DNA of 64,000 nucleotides from Eubacterium limosum (GCF_000807675.2 NZ_CP019962.1:124001-188000); one strand, 5' to 3'. Positions 24,690-34,700 are shown, numbered from the stretch's first letter. Numbers and translations: made by a program. The notes: generated from the letters alone by a model not told the origin.

Positions 24690-25625
24690 ATGAACGAAAT
24701 ACCAATGAATGACGTAGCAAGAGAGCTGCTGAAGGACGTTGCCGACATTGACGGCAAGCCTGAGGGCGTTGCTTTTAATATCCGCGAGGACAGCCAGTGC
24801 GCCGGTCGTAACTCTACGGATAATATCCAGATTGTGAGCAAGGAGGACGGCTCCGGCATTGACATCATCGTGCAGCCAGGCACTAAAAACGACAAGGTTT
24901 TTATCCCGGCTTTGGTGACTTGCAGCGGTGTGCACGACCTGGTTTACAATGATTTCTATATCGGCGAGGACGCAGACGTGACCATCGTGGCAGGCTGCGG
25001 CGTATCCACCGACGGTTGTGACGGCTCCGAGCACAACGGCATCCACCGCTTCTTCCTGAAGCCGGGCTCAAAGGTGCTGTACATCGAAAAACACATCGGC
25101 GTTGGTGAGGGCACCGGCAAGCGGGTCATCAACCCGGAAACCTACATCGAGCAGGAAACCGACAGCTACATGGAAATGAACACCACCCAGATTAAGGGCG
25201 TGGACTCCACCAAGCGTAAGTCCGCGGCCAAGCTGGGCGAAGGCGCCAAGCTTGTCATCAAGGAGAAGCTCATGACACACGGTGACCAATACGCCGAAAC
25301 CGCCTTTGAGGTGGATATGGACGGCGCAGGCTCCAGCTGTACCCTGAGCTCCCGTTCCGTCGCCCGTGACCGCTCCCGCCAGCTTTTCCTGTCCAAGATC
25401 AATGGCAACAACCAATGCGCGGGCCACTCCGAATGTGACGCTATCATCATGGACGAAGGCGTTGTCTCCGCGATTCCGGAAATTACCGCCAATGACCTTG
25501 AGGCCGAACTGATCCATGAAGCTGCCATCGGCAAAATTGCCGGTGACCAGATCATCAAGCTCCGCACCCTCGGTCTGACCGAGCATGAGGCCGAACAGCA
25601 CATCATTGAGGGATTTTTGAAGTAA
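24690..25625 (+). CDS. SufB/SufD-family Fe-S cluster scaffold protein
   Basis: 311 residues, shorter than true SufB (about 470) and fitting the SufBD core of minimal systems. The beta-helix region is followed by the conserved AGHSECDAIIMDEG and AELIHEAAIGKIAGDQIIKLRTLGL, which hold the Cys, Glu and His residues used for cluster building or the SufC interface. It partners the upstream ATPase and, by homology, assembles Fe-S clusters in the cytoplasm. As there is one SufBD protein, a homodimer with two ATPase subunits is likely. Confidence 0.88.
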   Translation: MNEIPMNDVARELLKDVADIDGKPEGVAFNIREDSQCAGRNSTDNIQIVSKEDGSGIDIIVQPGTKNDKVFIPALVTCSGVHDLVYNDFYIGEDADVTIVAGCGVSTDGCDGSEHNGIHRFFLKPGSKVLYIEKHIGVGEGTGKRVINPETYIEQETDSYMEMNTTQIKGVDSTKRKSAAKLGEGAKLVIKEKLMTHGDQYAETAFEVDMDGAGSSCTLSSRSVARDRSRQLFLSKINGNNQCAGHSECDAIIMDEGVVSAIPEITANDLEAELIHEAAIGKIAGDQIIKLRTLGLTEHEAEQHIIEGFLK

Positions 25626-25652
25626 GGGCTTCCCTGCTTCCTGAAACGGCCA

Positions 25653-26540
25653 ATGAATATTAAAAATAAAACCTTATACGCCGACCTTGCGCTCATACTC
25701 GTCGCCCTTATCTGGGGCGTGGGCTTTATCGCGTCAAAGGCGGCGCTTGTGACCATCACACCACTCTGGGTCATGACCTTTCGGTTTTTAGGATCAGGCG
25801 TTTTACTCCTGATCCTTTTTTTAAAGCGTGTCAGACGGCTTGATAAGCGCACGGTGCTCATGGGCATGGTGGTCGGCAGCTTTATGTTTGCGGGCATGGT
25901 CTTCCAGACCATCGGCCTCGACCATACCACAGCCTCCAACCAGGCCTTCCTCATTCCATCCTATGTGGTGCTGGTCCCCTTTGTCTCCTGGATGATGACC
26001 CGGACAAAGCCCCGGGCGCTGGATGTGGCCGCGGCATTACTCACCTTTGTGGGCGTGGCAGTCATCAGCCTGAAACCCGATTTCAGCATGAATCTTGGCG
26101 ACGCCCTGACCCTGGCCTTCGCAGTGGTCTATTCCTTCCAGATCGTCTTTTTAGGGCTGTTTGTCAAGGAAACGGATGTGATGTCCTTTACGGTGGTCCA
26201 GATGCTGACAGCGGGCATTTTATCGCTTTTTGCCGCGCTTGTTTTCGCGCCGCCCCTTGATGGCGTCAGCGCCTCCAGCGCCTTTGGCATTATCTATCTG
26301 GTGCTCTTTAATACGGCCCTGGCCTTTCTCATCCAGAACATCGCCCAGCAGTACACCACCTCCACCCACGCCTCGCTGCTCATCTCACTGGAGTCTGTCT
26401 TCGGCCTGATCGTCTCCGTTATTTTCCTGCATGACCCCTTTGGGCCGCGCATGGCGCTGGGCTGCGGCCTGGTCTTTGCCGCTGTGCTTTTGTCAAAGCT
26501 GGAGTTTAAAAAAGAAAAAGCGCCGTTATCCTTGAAATAA
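25653..26540 (+). CDS. DMT-superfamily transporter (EamA type)
   Basis: 295 residues, ten predicted membrane helices in two EamA repeats; the first starts ALILVALIWGVGFIASKAAL and the second repeat ends near HASLLISLESVFGLIVSVIFL. EamA proteins export metabolites or amino acids; substrate cannot be read from sequence. 28 bases downstream of the SufB-like gene, so readthrough is likely, but no functional link is evident. Short Lys-rich tail (FKKEKAP). Confidence 0.88.
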   Translation: MNIKNKTLYADLALILVALIWGVGFIASKAALVTITPLWVMTFRFLGSGVLLLILFLKRVRRLDKRTVLMGMVVGSFMFAGMVFQTIGLDHTTASNQAFLIPSYVVLVPFVSWMMTRTKPRALDVAAALLTFVGVAVISLKPDFSMNLGDALTLAFAVVYSFQIVFLGLFVKETDVMSFTVVQMLTAGILSLFAALVFAPPLDGVSASSAFGIIYLVLFNTALAFLIQNIAQQYTTSTHASLLISLESVFGLIVSVIFLHDPFGPRMALGCGLVFAAVLLSKLEFKKEKAPLSLK

Positions 26541-26562
26541 GCACGGATGACTGTTTTTCTTA

Positions 26563-26591
26563 TTGCAAAATAAAGATTTGGGTAATATAAT
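26563..26591 (+). promoter_or_regulatory. Promoter of the DegV gene
   Basis: TTGCAA (26563-26568), 17-bp spacer, TATAAT (26586-26591); GAGGAG ribosome site follows. Confidence 0.7.
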
Positions 26592-26626
26592 TAATGTAGA
26601 GATTACTAAACTTTTCGAGGAGTGCT

Positions 26627-27463
26627 ATGGAAAACAAAATTATTGTGGACAGCTGCCTGGATTTTAATCCGGAAATCTTTACCGCAGATCTGCCACTTGA
26701 ACGAATACCCTTTAAGCTCAGAATTGATGACGAAGAGCTGGTGGATCAGGACTTATCAACCATGCTGCTGGTGGATAAAATGAAGCTCAGCAAGAACAAA
26801 GTATCCACCGCCTGCCCATCACCCCAGGAATACCTGGACGCCATTGATCCGGAGCGTGTTAACTATATTATCACCATCTCATCCAAGCTCAGCGGCTCTT
26901 ATAACAGCGCTGTCATGGCGGCTGTTATGGCCCAGGAAAAATATCCGGACTGCCAGGTGCATGTACTGGATTCCGAAAGCGCCGCCGCCGGGGAGGACCT
27001 GCTTTTCATGAAGCTCCAGTCCTTTCTGGAAGAGAGCCTGCCTGCGAACGAAATCGTGTCTAAACTCATGGATTTTATCACAAATATGCGCACCATGTTT
27101 ATACTCAATTCGCTCGATAACCTGGCTAAAAACGGCCGTATCAGCAGCACAATGGCTCTTTTGGGCAAGGTGCTGAAGGTTGTGCCCATCATGACCGACA
27201 ACGGCGAGGGCGAGATCGCCCTGAAGGAAAAGGTCCGCGGTAAGAAGAAGGCCTTCTCCCGCCTGGTGGAAATTATCGCCGACGAGGTGTCAGACGCCAG
27301 CGAAAAAATCCTGGCCATCGCCCATGTGCATGCCCAGGAAACCGCCGAAAACCTCAAAAAAGCCATTGAGGAAAAATGCAACTTCAAGGATGTGGTTATC
27401 TTTGAAGCTGGCGGACTGAGCACTGTCTACGCCGACAACGGCGGCGTGATTGTGGCTTATTGA
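26627..27463 (+). CDS. DegV-family fatty-acid-binding protein
   Basis: 278 residues. It has the N-terminal IIVDSCLDF phosphate/carboxyl-binding loop, TACPSPQEYLDAI with the Ser/Pro motif, ISSKLSGSYNSAV for the acyl carboxylate, and the C-terminal GGLSTVYADNGGVIVAY (usual form G.GvigtH.GpG). Such proteins bind fatty acids and often supply the FakA kinase in Firmicutes (FakB role). No fakA is near. It has its own promoter and a strong terminator, so it is monocistronic. Confidence 0.9.
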   Translation: MENKIIVDSCLDFNPEIFTADLPLERIPFKLRIDDEELVDQDLSTMLLVDKMKLSKNKVSTACPSPQEYLDAIDPERVNYIITISSKLSGSYNSAVMAAVMAQEKYPDCQVHVLDSESAAAGEDLLFMKLQSFLEESLPANEIVSKLMDFITNMRTMFILNSLDNLAKNGRISSTMALLGKVLKVVPIMTDNGEGEIALKEKVRGKKKAFSRLVEIIADEVSDASEKILAIAHVHAQETAENLKKAIEEKCNFKDVVIFEAGGLSTVYADNGGVIVAY

Positions 27464-27474
27464 CAGGACGAAAA

Positions 27475-27520
27475 AACCCCGACTATACCTTCTTAATAAA
27501 GGTACAGTCGGGGTTCTTTT
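27475..27520 (+). terminator. Terminator of the DegV gene
   Basis: CCCCGACT...TACCT pairs with AGGTA...AGTCGGGG, then TTCTTTTT. Confidence 0.85.
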
Positions 27521-27533
27521 TATCGGTACTGCC

Positions 27534-27737
27534 TTAAACGATCTGAAGCTTTGGCGTTTCATCCGCACCCTCATCCGTCAGGGCGGAATCCAGGATTTTA
27601 ATGGCTTCAAGCGCACTGCGGAATGCGACCTTCTGCTGCGTCTGCACCCATAGAATGGTGCCCTGCCAGGTGTTGTTTCGTGTGCTTTTAATCTCTAAGA
27701 TAAAAGTCTGGTTGTTGGTATTGACTACTTTTTCCAT
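27534..27737 (-). CDS. Small conserved hypothetical protein (Clostridia type)
   Basis: 67 residues (MEKVVNTNNQTFILEIKSTR and on), containing TWQGTILWVQTQQKVAFRSALEAIKILDSAL. This QGTi.W...q...FRSALE..kLiDSAL pattern is familiar from short clostridial proteins of unknown function. An ATG four codons upstream (27749) is also possible; the ribosome site (GAAGG) fits neither perfectly. It is isolated, facing the DegV gene. No function can be proposed from sequence. Confidence 0.65.
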   Translation of the reverse strand: MEKVVNTNNQTFILEIKSTRNNTWQGTILWVQTQQKVAFRSALEAIKILDSALTDEGADETPKLQIV

Positions 27738-27834
27738 TCTTTTCCACATCCTTCAATATGATTTCTACACTATCCTCATAACTTTATTCTAGCAGGGTCT
27801 GGTCACATGGCGATAACACGTTTGAATTGTTCCT

Positions 27835-27870
27835 ATCAAAAAAACGGTCTGTTATGACCGCTTTTTGATA
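27835..27870 (-). terminator. Terminator of the first TasA-like operon
   Basis: CGGTC (27845-27849) and GACCG (27856-27860) within longer A/T arms; T run on both strands, so it may act in both directions. Confidence 0.75.
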
Positions 27871-27875
27871 CTTAA

Positions 27876-28532
27876 TTAATTATTATAATCTTCAATTGTC
27901 ACATTACCCCAGCTGTCAATCTGTCCTGCGGCATTATGTCCTGGTGTAAAATTATCTGACTGGATTAAATCGGCGGTAATCTTGATGCTGAATTTAACAT
28001 CTGCTGTCTTATTCCCCCAGGTTTCCGGGATTTTAACAAGTGTAAAAACAGGTGTTGTCTGAGAGGTTTTATTAGCATCTCTTGTTAATATGGTCTGATA
28101 ATAGACATAACCATCTGTACCCACAACCCAGTCCGAACCATAATTCAAGCATTCGGCTGATAATAGCTGTAACTTCTGATCAGCGGTTAGTTTACCATCT
28201 TCATTGACAACTTCCAATTTCACACGAACATAGGCATCTTCTGATGTTCCCGTCAAGCTGACACGTGGTTCCTTGCTCAGCCAGTCGCCCGGTACGATAT
28301 GATCGTATTTGATACCGTCGTCCGTTGGTGTACCGCCTTTGATGGGATGTTTTGTTGTATCGTCAGTCCCCGGGGTAGTGGTTTCGGTTAAATCCCCCTG
28401 TACATTGCCGAGGGTAAACACATTCTGAGCATCGTCGGTATCTGTGAAATAAGCCAACGTACCGCCAATGACGATTACTGCGATAAGGGCCAATGCCGAT
28501 ATAAGGATCGCGCCTTTTTTCTTTTTAGTCAT
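27876..28532 (-). CDS. TasA/camelysin-like secreted protein with SipW-type signal
   Basis: 218 residues. Basic start MTKKKKG, hydrophobic segment ILISALALIAVIVIGGTLAYFTDTDDAQN, the hallmark of proteins cut by SipW-type peptidases, then a domain with NVFTLGNVQG, IVPGDWLSKEPRVSLTGTSEDAYVRVKLEV and a C-terminal FSIKITADLIQSDNF. This matches the CalY/TasA fold whose members form amyloid-like or fibre subunits. It follows the next gene by 45 bases with GAGGAG upstream and ends before a terminator; co-transcribed from the repeat-bearing promoter at 29466. Confidence 0.85.
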   Translation of the reverse strand: MTKKKKGAILISALALIAVIVIGGTLAYFTDTDDAQNVFTLGNVQGDLTETTTPGTDDTTKHPIKGGTPTDDGIKYDHIVPGDWLSKEPRVSLTGTSEDAYVRVKLEVVNEDGKLTADQKLQLLSAECLNYGSDWVVGTDGYVYYQTILTRDANKTSQTTPVFTLVKIPETWGNKTADVKFSIKITADLIQSDNFTPGHNAAGQIDSWGNVTIEDYNN

Positions 28533-28577
28533 CCATTTTCTCCTCTAAACTGGTTCTATATTTTTTTATTCCTGAGC

Positions 28578-29390
28578 TTACACGACAGCCACAAATTTAT
28601 CATCTTTAGCAGTTCTGCCAACATTTGCAAGATTAATTAACTCAGCTTTTGCATCTATATGATCTGTCTGCACGGCAAAACCATTGACATCAATGACAAA
28701 GGTTGGTAGTTTGTCAAGTACCAAGATATTGCCAAGTCCATCTTCATAGTAACTATTTACAATTGAACTGCTTACCTGATCTTTCGTAAGAACATTACCA
28801 TCTTTATCATAAACGGTTTTGTTTGTCAGTTCGGTTTCTGTGACAGTTCTTAAACCTGCATTAACCCGGGTGTCTGTGAATAATGGCTGAGTAGCAACTT
28901 CTCCTTCTGCAGTATTGATAATATCATTGTACATATATAACTCGCTGCCGTTCTTAGAAGTAGCAATTAGTGTCCATTGTCCACTAGCCACTCCTGTCTC
29001 CCAGCCTTCAACAGTTGCGTATCTTTTAAAATTTTCTTGAGACATTTTTATAGCTTCACCGGCATTTGTAACCGTAACAACACCGTTTTTTTCCTCGGTT
29101 TTAACATTATCACCGTAATAGTCTACGGACATTGCTACTTTAGCGTCCGCACTATTTGCATCGATGGTGATGGTTGGCGCCTTATGAATCAGCTGGCCTG
29201 GTTCATAGCTCTCTGCTTTTTCTTTCTCAAAATCTTCTTTCGTTACGCCACCAATATTTGCGCCCGTAAACTTATTCGTCTTCTGTCCGGTGTTCGCGCT
29301 TAGATACGCTAACGTTGATCCAACTGCAATGACGCCTACTAACGCAGCAGCGATGAGACCTTTTGCCAATCTTTTTTTCTTCTTATCCAT
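28578..29390 (-). CDS. TasA-like secreted protein with SipW-type signal
   Basis: 270 residues from the ATG at 29390, which has GGAGGAAG upstream; the frame could run to 29486 but without support. Signal: MDKKKKRLAKGLIAAALVGV followed by IAVGSTLAYLSANTGQKTNKFTG. The mature part has YEPGQLIHKAPTITIDANSADAKVAMSVDYY, the YxPGq.v.K.P.i..... pattern shared with the other paralogues here, and ends with FVIDVNGFAVQTDHID. First gene of a two-gene unit with 27876-28532. Likely a fibre or matrix subunit exported by Sec and processed by the SipW homologue. Confidence 0.85.
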   Translation of the reverse strand: MDKKKKRLAKGLIAAALVGVIAVGSTLAYLSANTGQKTNKFTGANIGGVTKEDFEKEKAESYEPGQLIHKAPTITIDANSADAKVAMSVDYYGDNVKTEEKNGVVTVTNAGEAIKMSQENFKRYATVEGWETGVASGQWTLIATSKNGSELYMYNDIINTAEGEVATQPLFTDTRVNAGLRTVTETELTNKTVYDKDGNVLTKDQVSSSIVNSYYEDGLGNILVLDKLPTFVIDVNGFAVQTDHIDAKAELINLANVGRTAKDDKFVAVV

Positions 29391-29465
29391 TTTTTCTTCC
29401 TCCGTTCTAAATTTCAACATTTTTCGATAAATCTTTTTATTTAAATACCGTTTTATTATAACTAT

Positions 29466-29498
29466 ATTATAATCTATGGTTGTCACACGATGGTCACA
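29466..29498 (-). promoter_or_regulatory. SARP-type promoter of the 29390/28532 operon
   Basis: On the minus strand TGTGAC-N5-TGTGAC (plus-strand GTCACA at 29493-29498 and 29482-29487), 10 bp, then TATAAT (29466-29471). Confidence 0.8.
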
Positions 29499-29515
29499 GT
29501 CAAAAGGTTATTGCC

Positions 29516-30217
29516 TTAATTTGCGTTGATAAATTTAACCATTTCAGCAGCAATATTCATACCATCCACGTCTGCCTGGATGGCGTATGCCTGTACTTTG
29601 ATATTGAATTTTGGCAGTTCGCCTTTTTCATTGGCTTCGATGTTTTTACTTAAAGGGACTGCGCTGAAAAGCGCGGTGGTTTCTTCATTCAAATCTAATG
29701 TTTTATTATAAAGGAAAATCTGAGTCAATGAATTTTCTATTGAAATGTTATCCCATTTTTCATCAAATTCAATCCCATCTTCCGTTAACAGCCCGTCCTT
29801 AAACGCCTCGTAAGTTACCTGAATTTCTTCGTTCTGCGCATTATATAAATAGTAGCTAACCTTCAGCGCAACGTTTGTTTTCACGCCATTCCCTTTTTCA
29901 TTATTGTTTTTAACGGTTGGGTTCTTGGGGATAACCTGTCCGGGAAGATAGGCTTTCGCCTGATTGACACCGAGTGTCATATCAGTTTCACGTCCTTCAA
30001 TCGCTTCTTCACCAGTGGTGCTGTCACCTTCTTTATTATCAAAGGTGTAACCATCCCACTGATCTTCTCTTAACTGGATATCAATATTTTTATTGGAAGA
30101 AAAAGCATTTGTCTTTGTGCCTGTGCTTGTCGATAAAAGGGCTAATGTCAAACCAACGGCGATGACTGCTATGATTAGTAAGCTTGTCAATACCAGTCCT
30201 GCTCTTTTTTTCTTCAT
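29516..30217 (-). CDS. TasA-like secreted protein with SipW-type signal
   Basis: 233 residues from ATG 30217 (a GTG at 30226 is also in frame but collides with the ribosome site). Signal MKKKRAGLVLTSLLIIAVIA then VGLTLALLSTSTGTKTNAFSS, the SipW-type pattern. Mature part includes AYLPGQVIPKNPTVKNNNEKGNGVKTNVALKVSYYL, similar in layout to the 28578 and 31072 proteins, and a C-terminal FNIKVQAYAIQADVDGMN (compare FVIDVNGFAVQTDHID of its neighbour). It has its own SARP-type promoter. Probable fibre subunit paralogue. Confidence 0.85.
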   Translation of the reverse strand: MKKKRAGLVLTSLLIIAVIAVGLTLALLSTSTGTKTNAFSSNKNIDIQLREDQWDGYTFDNKEGDSTTGEEAIEGRETDMTLGVNQAKAYLPGQVIPKNPTVKNNNEKGNGVKTNVALKVSYYLYNAQNEEIQVTYEAFKDGLLTEDGIEFDEKWDNISIENSLTQIFLYNKTLDLNEETTALFSAVPLSKNIEANEKGELPKFNIKVQAYAIQADVDGMNIAAEMVKFINAN

Positions 30218-30274
30218 GCTCTCCACTTCCTTTCTATATGCAATATGGATTGATTTCTAATTGATTATGTATTT

Positions 30275-30307
30275 ATTATGACAGAGTATAGTCACAGAAC
30301 GGTCACA
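30275..30307 (-). promoter_or_regulatory. SARP-type promoter of the 30217 gene
   Basis: TGTGAC-N5-TGTGAC (plus-strand GTCACA at 30302-30307 and 30291-30296), 10 bp, CATAAT (30275-30280) on the minus strand. Confidence 0.8.
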
Positions 30308-30320
30308 TCAATTCTTTTTA

Positions 30321-30355
30321 AATAAAAAAACAGAGCTTTTTGCAAGCCCTGTTTA
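30321..30355 (-). terminator. Terminator of sipW
   Basis: AAACAG...CTT / AAG...CTGTTT stem at 30327-30354 with a long T run on the minus strand. Confidence 0.75.
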
Positions 30356-30359
30356 ATCA

Positions 30360-30932
30360 CTATTCCTTCTTCTTTCTTTTTTGTGTCTCTTTCTTTTTAC
30401 TTTCCGCTGTTTTCTCACTCCTGGGGTCTTTTTTCGCTTCTTTTTCTTCCTCGTCGTCACCCTTCATCAGAAAATCTGGCAGGAAGGTAAGGATCAGGAT
30501 CACCAGTATGACGGTAACCATAACGATCATTCCCGTGGTGGTGTTAGCGTAAACGGCTAAATAGCCCATATAGGGAATGGTAAAGACCGGCTTGCCCACC
30601 AGATTTTCGTAAGCCACTGCTCCGCCATCCACATTGTCGTTGGCGTCGCCCTTGGTCTGGAAGGTCTGGGCTTCGGTATCAATGGCAACCACTCTATGGG
30701 TAACCATGGTGTCATCGCTGATTTTAAAGGTGATGGGATCTCCGATCTGCACATCCTGCGGATCGGCGTCCTTCACATAGATAAGGCTGCCGACATGGTA
30801 CGTAGGCTCCATACTGCCGCTGAGTACTGCAAGGGGTGTCATGCCCAGCAGCTTTGGCAGAAAGAGGATGGCTGCCAAAGCGACCAGTATGACTAATATC
30901 AAGCTTGTAAATATGTGATAGATTTTTTTCAT
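30360..30932 (-). CDS. sipW: SipW-type (ER-like) signal peptidase I
   Basis: 190 residues. N-terminal membrane helix (about 9-29), nucleophile Ser40 in LSGSMEPTY, then VTHRVVAID with His79 in place of the bacterial Lys general base, the mark of the ER/SipW subgroup; GDANDNVD follows. A second membrane helix (about 133-151) and a long charged Lys/Glu tail end the protein. It would process the five TasA-like precursors encoded around it, as SipW does for TasA and TapA in Bacillus. ATG has AAGGAG at 9 nt. It has its own SARP-type promoter. Confidence 0.93.
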   Translation of the reverse strand: MKKIYHIFTSLILVILVALAAILFLPKLLGMTPLAVLSGSMEPTYHVGSLIYVKDADPQDVQIGDPITFKISDDTMVTHRVVAIDTEAQTFQTKGDANDNVDGGAVAYENLVGKPVFTIPYMGYLAVYANTTTGMIVMVTVILVILILTFLPDFLMKGDDEEEKEAKKDPRSEKTAESKKKETQKRKKKE

Positions 30933-30977
30933 TGGTGTACACTCCTTCGTTATGCATCATTCTGAATTCTTAAGGCT

Positions 30978-31010
30978 ACTTTAACAAAAAACAGTCATAT
31001 CATGGTCACA
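30978..31010 (-). promoter_or_regulatory. SARP-type promoter of sipW
   Basis: TGTGAC-N5-TATGAC (plus-strand GTCACA at 31005-31010 and GTCATA at 30994-30999), 10 bp, TAAAGT (30978-30983) on the minus strand. Confidence 0.75.
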
Positions 31011-31019
31011 CGAGATCCT

Positions 31020-31052
31020 AAAAAGAAACTGCCACACGGGTTTGTGTGACAG
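31020..31052 (-). terminator. Terminator of the adhesin/TasA-like operon
   Basis: CTGCCACAC (31029-31037) pairs with GTGTGACAG (31044-31052); minus-strand T run TTTCTTTT follows. It directly abuts the sipW promoter repeats. Confidence 0.75.
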
Positions 31053-31071
31053 CTTTTTTACCACAAAATGT

Positions 31072-31686
31072 TTATTTTTTGTCAAATTCTGCCCATATCT
31101 TCATGGCGTTCTCAGAATTATAGTTCCCTGTCGCATCTGTTGCTTTGACAGGCTTCCCATCAATGGTCGCTTCGGTCTGTACGGCTTCCTGATAAAGGGT
31201 GATCTGGAAATCTTCAAAATCCTTAAGGGGCTTTCCGTCTTGATCAGTGATACCCGTAATTGTTGTAAATAAAGGGGGCGTTGAAGTGTTTGGTTCTGTA
31301 AATGGTAAAATACTTTGGTAATACCAAAAACCATCTGCCCCATTATATGTCCACACGTTTGTATTGTAATTAATTTTAATCTGGTTTTCTTCTCCATTAT
31401 TAACACGTTCTGCGATGCTGCTCGGCGAGATGGTCACCCGCATCCGGACAATACAGGCGCTGGGGCCGATATTTTTAACGGCCGGATCTTTTTTAATGGT
31501 GCTGCCCACTACTTCAGGATTTTCTTCGATTTCCGTGGTCACTTCACCCGGGGCAAAATTGTTGGTCGCCGCCTCGGTGCTTTTGCTTAAATAGGCCAGA
31601 GTCACCGCGCCGCCAATTAATACCACTGCCAGGAGAGACACTAAACCATATTTCAGTTTTCTATTTTTCAAGATGTTGTTTAACAT
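31072..31686 (-). CDS. TasA-like secreted protein with SipW-type signal
   Basis: 204 residues. Start MLNNILKNRKLKYGLVSLLA, then VVLIGGAVTLAYLSKSTEAATNNFAPGEV, a SipW-type signal. The mature domain has IKKDPAVKNIGPSACIVRMRVTISPSS, YQSILP and a C-terminal DFQITLYQEAVQTEA. It begins 15 bases after the adhesin gene with AAGGAGGTG, so both are made together; it may be the accessory or anchoring subunit for that adhesin, as small camelysin-like proteins are for larger partners (inference). Confidence 0.85.
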   Translation of the reverse strand: MLNNILKNRKLKYGLVSLLAVVLIGGAVTLAYLSKSTEAATNNFAPGEVTTEIEENPEVVGSTIKKDPAVKNIGPSACIVRMRVTISPSSIAERVNNGEENQIKINYNTNVWTYNGADGFWYYQSILPFTEPNTSTPPLFTTITGITDQDGKPLKDFEDFQITLYQEAVQTEATIDGKPVKATDATGNYNSENAMKIWAEFDKK

Positions 31687-31700
31687 TTTTGTGCACCTCC

Positions 31701-34700
31701 TTATTCATTGGATGGCTGAACGGGCGTTGTGCCGTCTGGAACCTGTCCTTCAGGGACTTTATGTTTTTCTACTGTGACGGTTCCATCTTCACCGATCTTA
31801 AAGCTGTTTTCCACCACGTCGGTGTGGGAGAAATAGTCTTCGTTGGTTAACTTGTTGGTAAAGCTAAATTCTGTTGGAAGTGTATTTTTTGTTTCCTCGG
31901 TGTTATTTTGCTGGACTGTGTCTGTCTGCGGATTATCCGATGTGCATGTGTAGCGCATGGTATTAAGTTCTTCAACCGTATACTCACCAATTGGTAAATT
32001 ATCAATGGTTATGGATGCTGTTTTGCCCACATCTTCACTTAGTCTCAGTGTCCGGTAAAATACCTGGGGCTCTTGACCATCAATATTGTTTGGGCCTGTA
32101 ATCTTAAAAGTAAAGATCGGGTCGCCGTCCATGTAGTCAACCTTGCTGTCATCCGTGATGGTCTTCGTGATTTTGAGACTGCCAAGTTTTTTGGTGTTGG
32201 TAACCTCTACTTTAGCATTTTTTTTGAATTCAATTTTTCCTGCTGCTTTATCTGTTGTAGAATCCACTATCGCCTCACTGATTGTATACTGAGGATTTTC
32301 ATAATTATCCTTATCATAGTTTTCTATTACTTCGAAGGATGTGTCCGCAGCAATATTTTCTATTTTAATAGTCTGTCCCGCTTTTATTTCAAGGATTCCA
32401 TTTTCGCATAGCTTACCTGCATCCACTCCGTTTACTTTATATTTACCACTATATGGTTGACCACCAATTTTAACCTGAATTTGAAAAGTTTCATTACTTT
32501 CTTGACCTTCAGTCATTTCTTTTGTAATGTCTAAATCATGAAGGTTTTCAGCATCACAATGATTTTTAAAAGTAACAAAGGCGTTTTTATCGATTGATAA
32601 GGGATCGGTCTGTACAATAAACTTGCCTTTTTCAGTCTCAGAGGGAAGAATATTACCATCTTGTACTGCCTGCCCATTAACTCTAAATTCATCATAGCGA
32701 TCTTGATCGACGCTGATTTCCTGAAGAATATAGTTTGTTTTTCGATCTGCAACTTCTTCAAAAACTGCCTGCTGACCATGATGTAACGTGAATTTACCAT
32801 CTTCTCCTGTATTTAAAGTCTCTCCATCCATCGTGTATGTTTTGTTCTTAGCTAAACTATAGAAAATCCCGTCCTTTTCAATGGTATCTTCGTCAGCCAC
32901 TGTTGCATCATTATCTTGTAAAAATAGTCTAAAATTAAAATTCACATCGCTATAAGAGCCTTCATTAATATTAGTAACTTCTTTCCTTACCGTAATGCTG
33001 TCTTTAGGCATAACTGGGAGATTGAATTTCATTTTACAGTTAGAAGCACCGCCGCCACGTTCCATATAAAAAATCTTAATTTCATGGTTGCTATAATCTG
33101 AAAAAGTATTTCCATCCCAGTCTTCTTCAGACATACTTTTTCCTTTTTCAGTATTCTTGAACTGTTCTTTTATATTTGTAGGCTCATGAAATATTTCTAC
33201 AGCACTACCGTTTACATTTCTACTATCCTTAACTTGAACCTCACCTGTTGCAAAATTAATAGAACCTGAATGGGCGTCATGGATTCCACCCAAATCTAAG
33301 ACTAACACACCGTCGACAAAAACCCACATATCATCATCGCCGTTAAATTCATAGATCATATCCTGACCATTGTACCGTCCACCTTCTAGTTGAGTAAAGC
33401 TGGAGGACATCACCATTCCAAACCAATAGTCATTTCCATTCTGTGCTTCTGGCGCTCCCGACCACTGAGTTTTATAGAGCTTTTCTCCATAACGTAAGGA
33501 TTCCTCGTCAAGTTTTTTCCCATCTTCATCATAATAATTACTGTTACTGGAAAATTTACCGGCTTCAATTTTATTATAAGGCATAAAATTACCTCTTTTA
33601 TAAAAATAAGCATTCTCATTACTCGGCGTTCCTATTTGGTCATAAACAGTAAAATCATATGGCGTTTCTCTATCAATCTTAGCAGTTGATTCTTTCCAGT
33701 AAGCATAATTCTCAAAACTACTGTAGTAAAATGTGCCTTTAGTATCAGGATTATCATAAATATCCTTCCTGAACAAATGATTGGCCTTTCCTTGGTAATT
33801 ACTACTTGTTGTACTAAAACTTTCAGTTAAGGGTTTTTCCTTCATCGAACCCATTGCGCCAACTGGGATTCCATCGTCATTTAATTCTTTTTTCAACCGG
33901 CCCTGTTTTAAACTCCCATCTCCATAAGCGGCCCAAGTATCTTCTGGTGTTGGGGTTGAATAGTCAAACATTTGTATGTCGACACCCAATTGCTGGCTGT
34001 CGACGGTTTCTACTTCTGTTAATGGAGTTACTTTAGTATAAACAAAAGTGATTGTTGCATGATTATTATATGTATCACCGTCTCTATTTATACGATCTCT
34101 ACCAAACTTATTGTTATTCTCCACATATTGATACTGATAAGGTTCCGTATTGCTTTGCCATACTATTAAATTTGTAAAATTCCGCTCTACATCAATAATA
34201 TTCTCATAGTCTTGCTTCTGAAAGTCTGAATAACCTTTAGCTGAAGCTTTCTTAAATTGGTAACCTTCTAATTTTATATTAGCAGCAACATCCACTATAG
34301 AAACATTAGGCATATCCAAATTTACAGAAATCGTCTTAAGCTCTTGTACCGTAATAGGGTCACCCTTTTCATCTACAATATTGACAATCCAGTTACTGAA
34401 ATATTGGTCTTGTTCACTCCAGTTTTTATTATTTACATGAAATTTAAATCGTACCTGATTATCTTTTAATGTCTGACCAGCTCCCCCTGTTTCATTGGTG
34501 TTTCTCTCCGACGGATCGCTGCTTAGGGCCTCTGGTTCACTGACTTCCGCTGTTACGTTTCCAGTCTCTGCCTGGGTCACACTCTGCCACGCCAGCGCAA
34601 TCGGCTGCAAAGTCGTTATCATACTTTCAACCGCCTGTACTTTTCCGTTAGCGTCAGCGGTAATCTTTGTGTCCTCTTCCCCGGTTACTTCCATGGTGTA

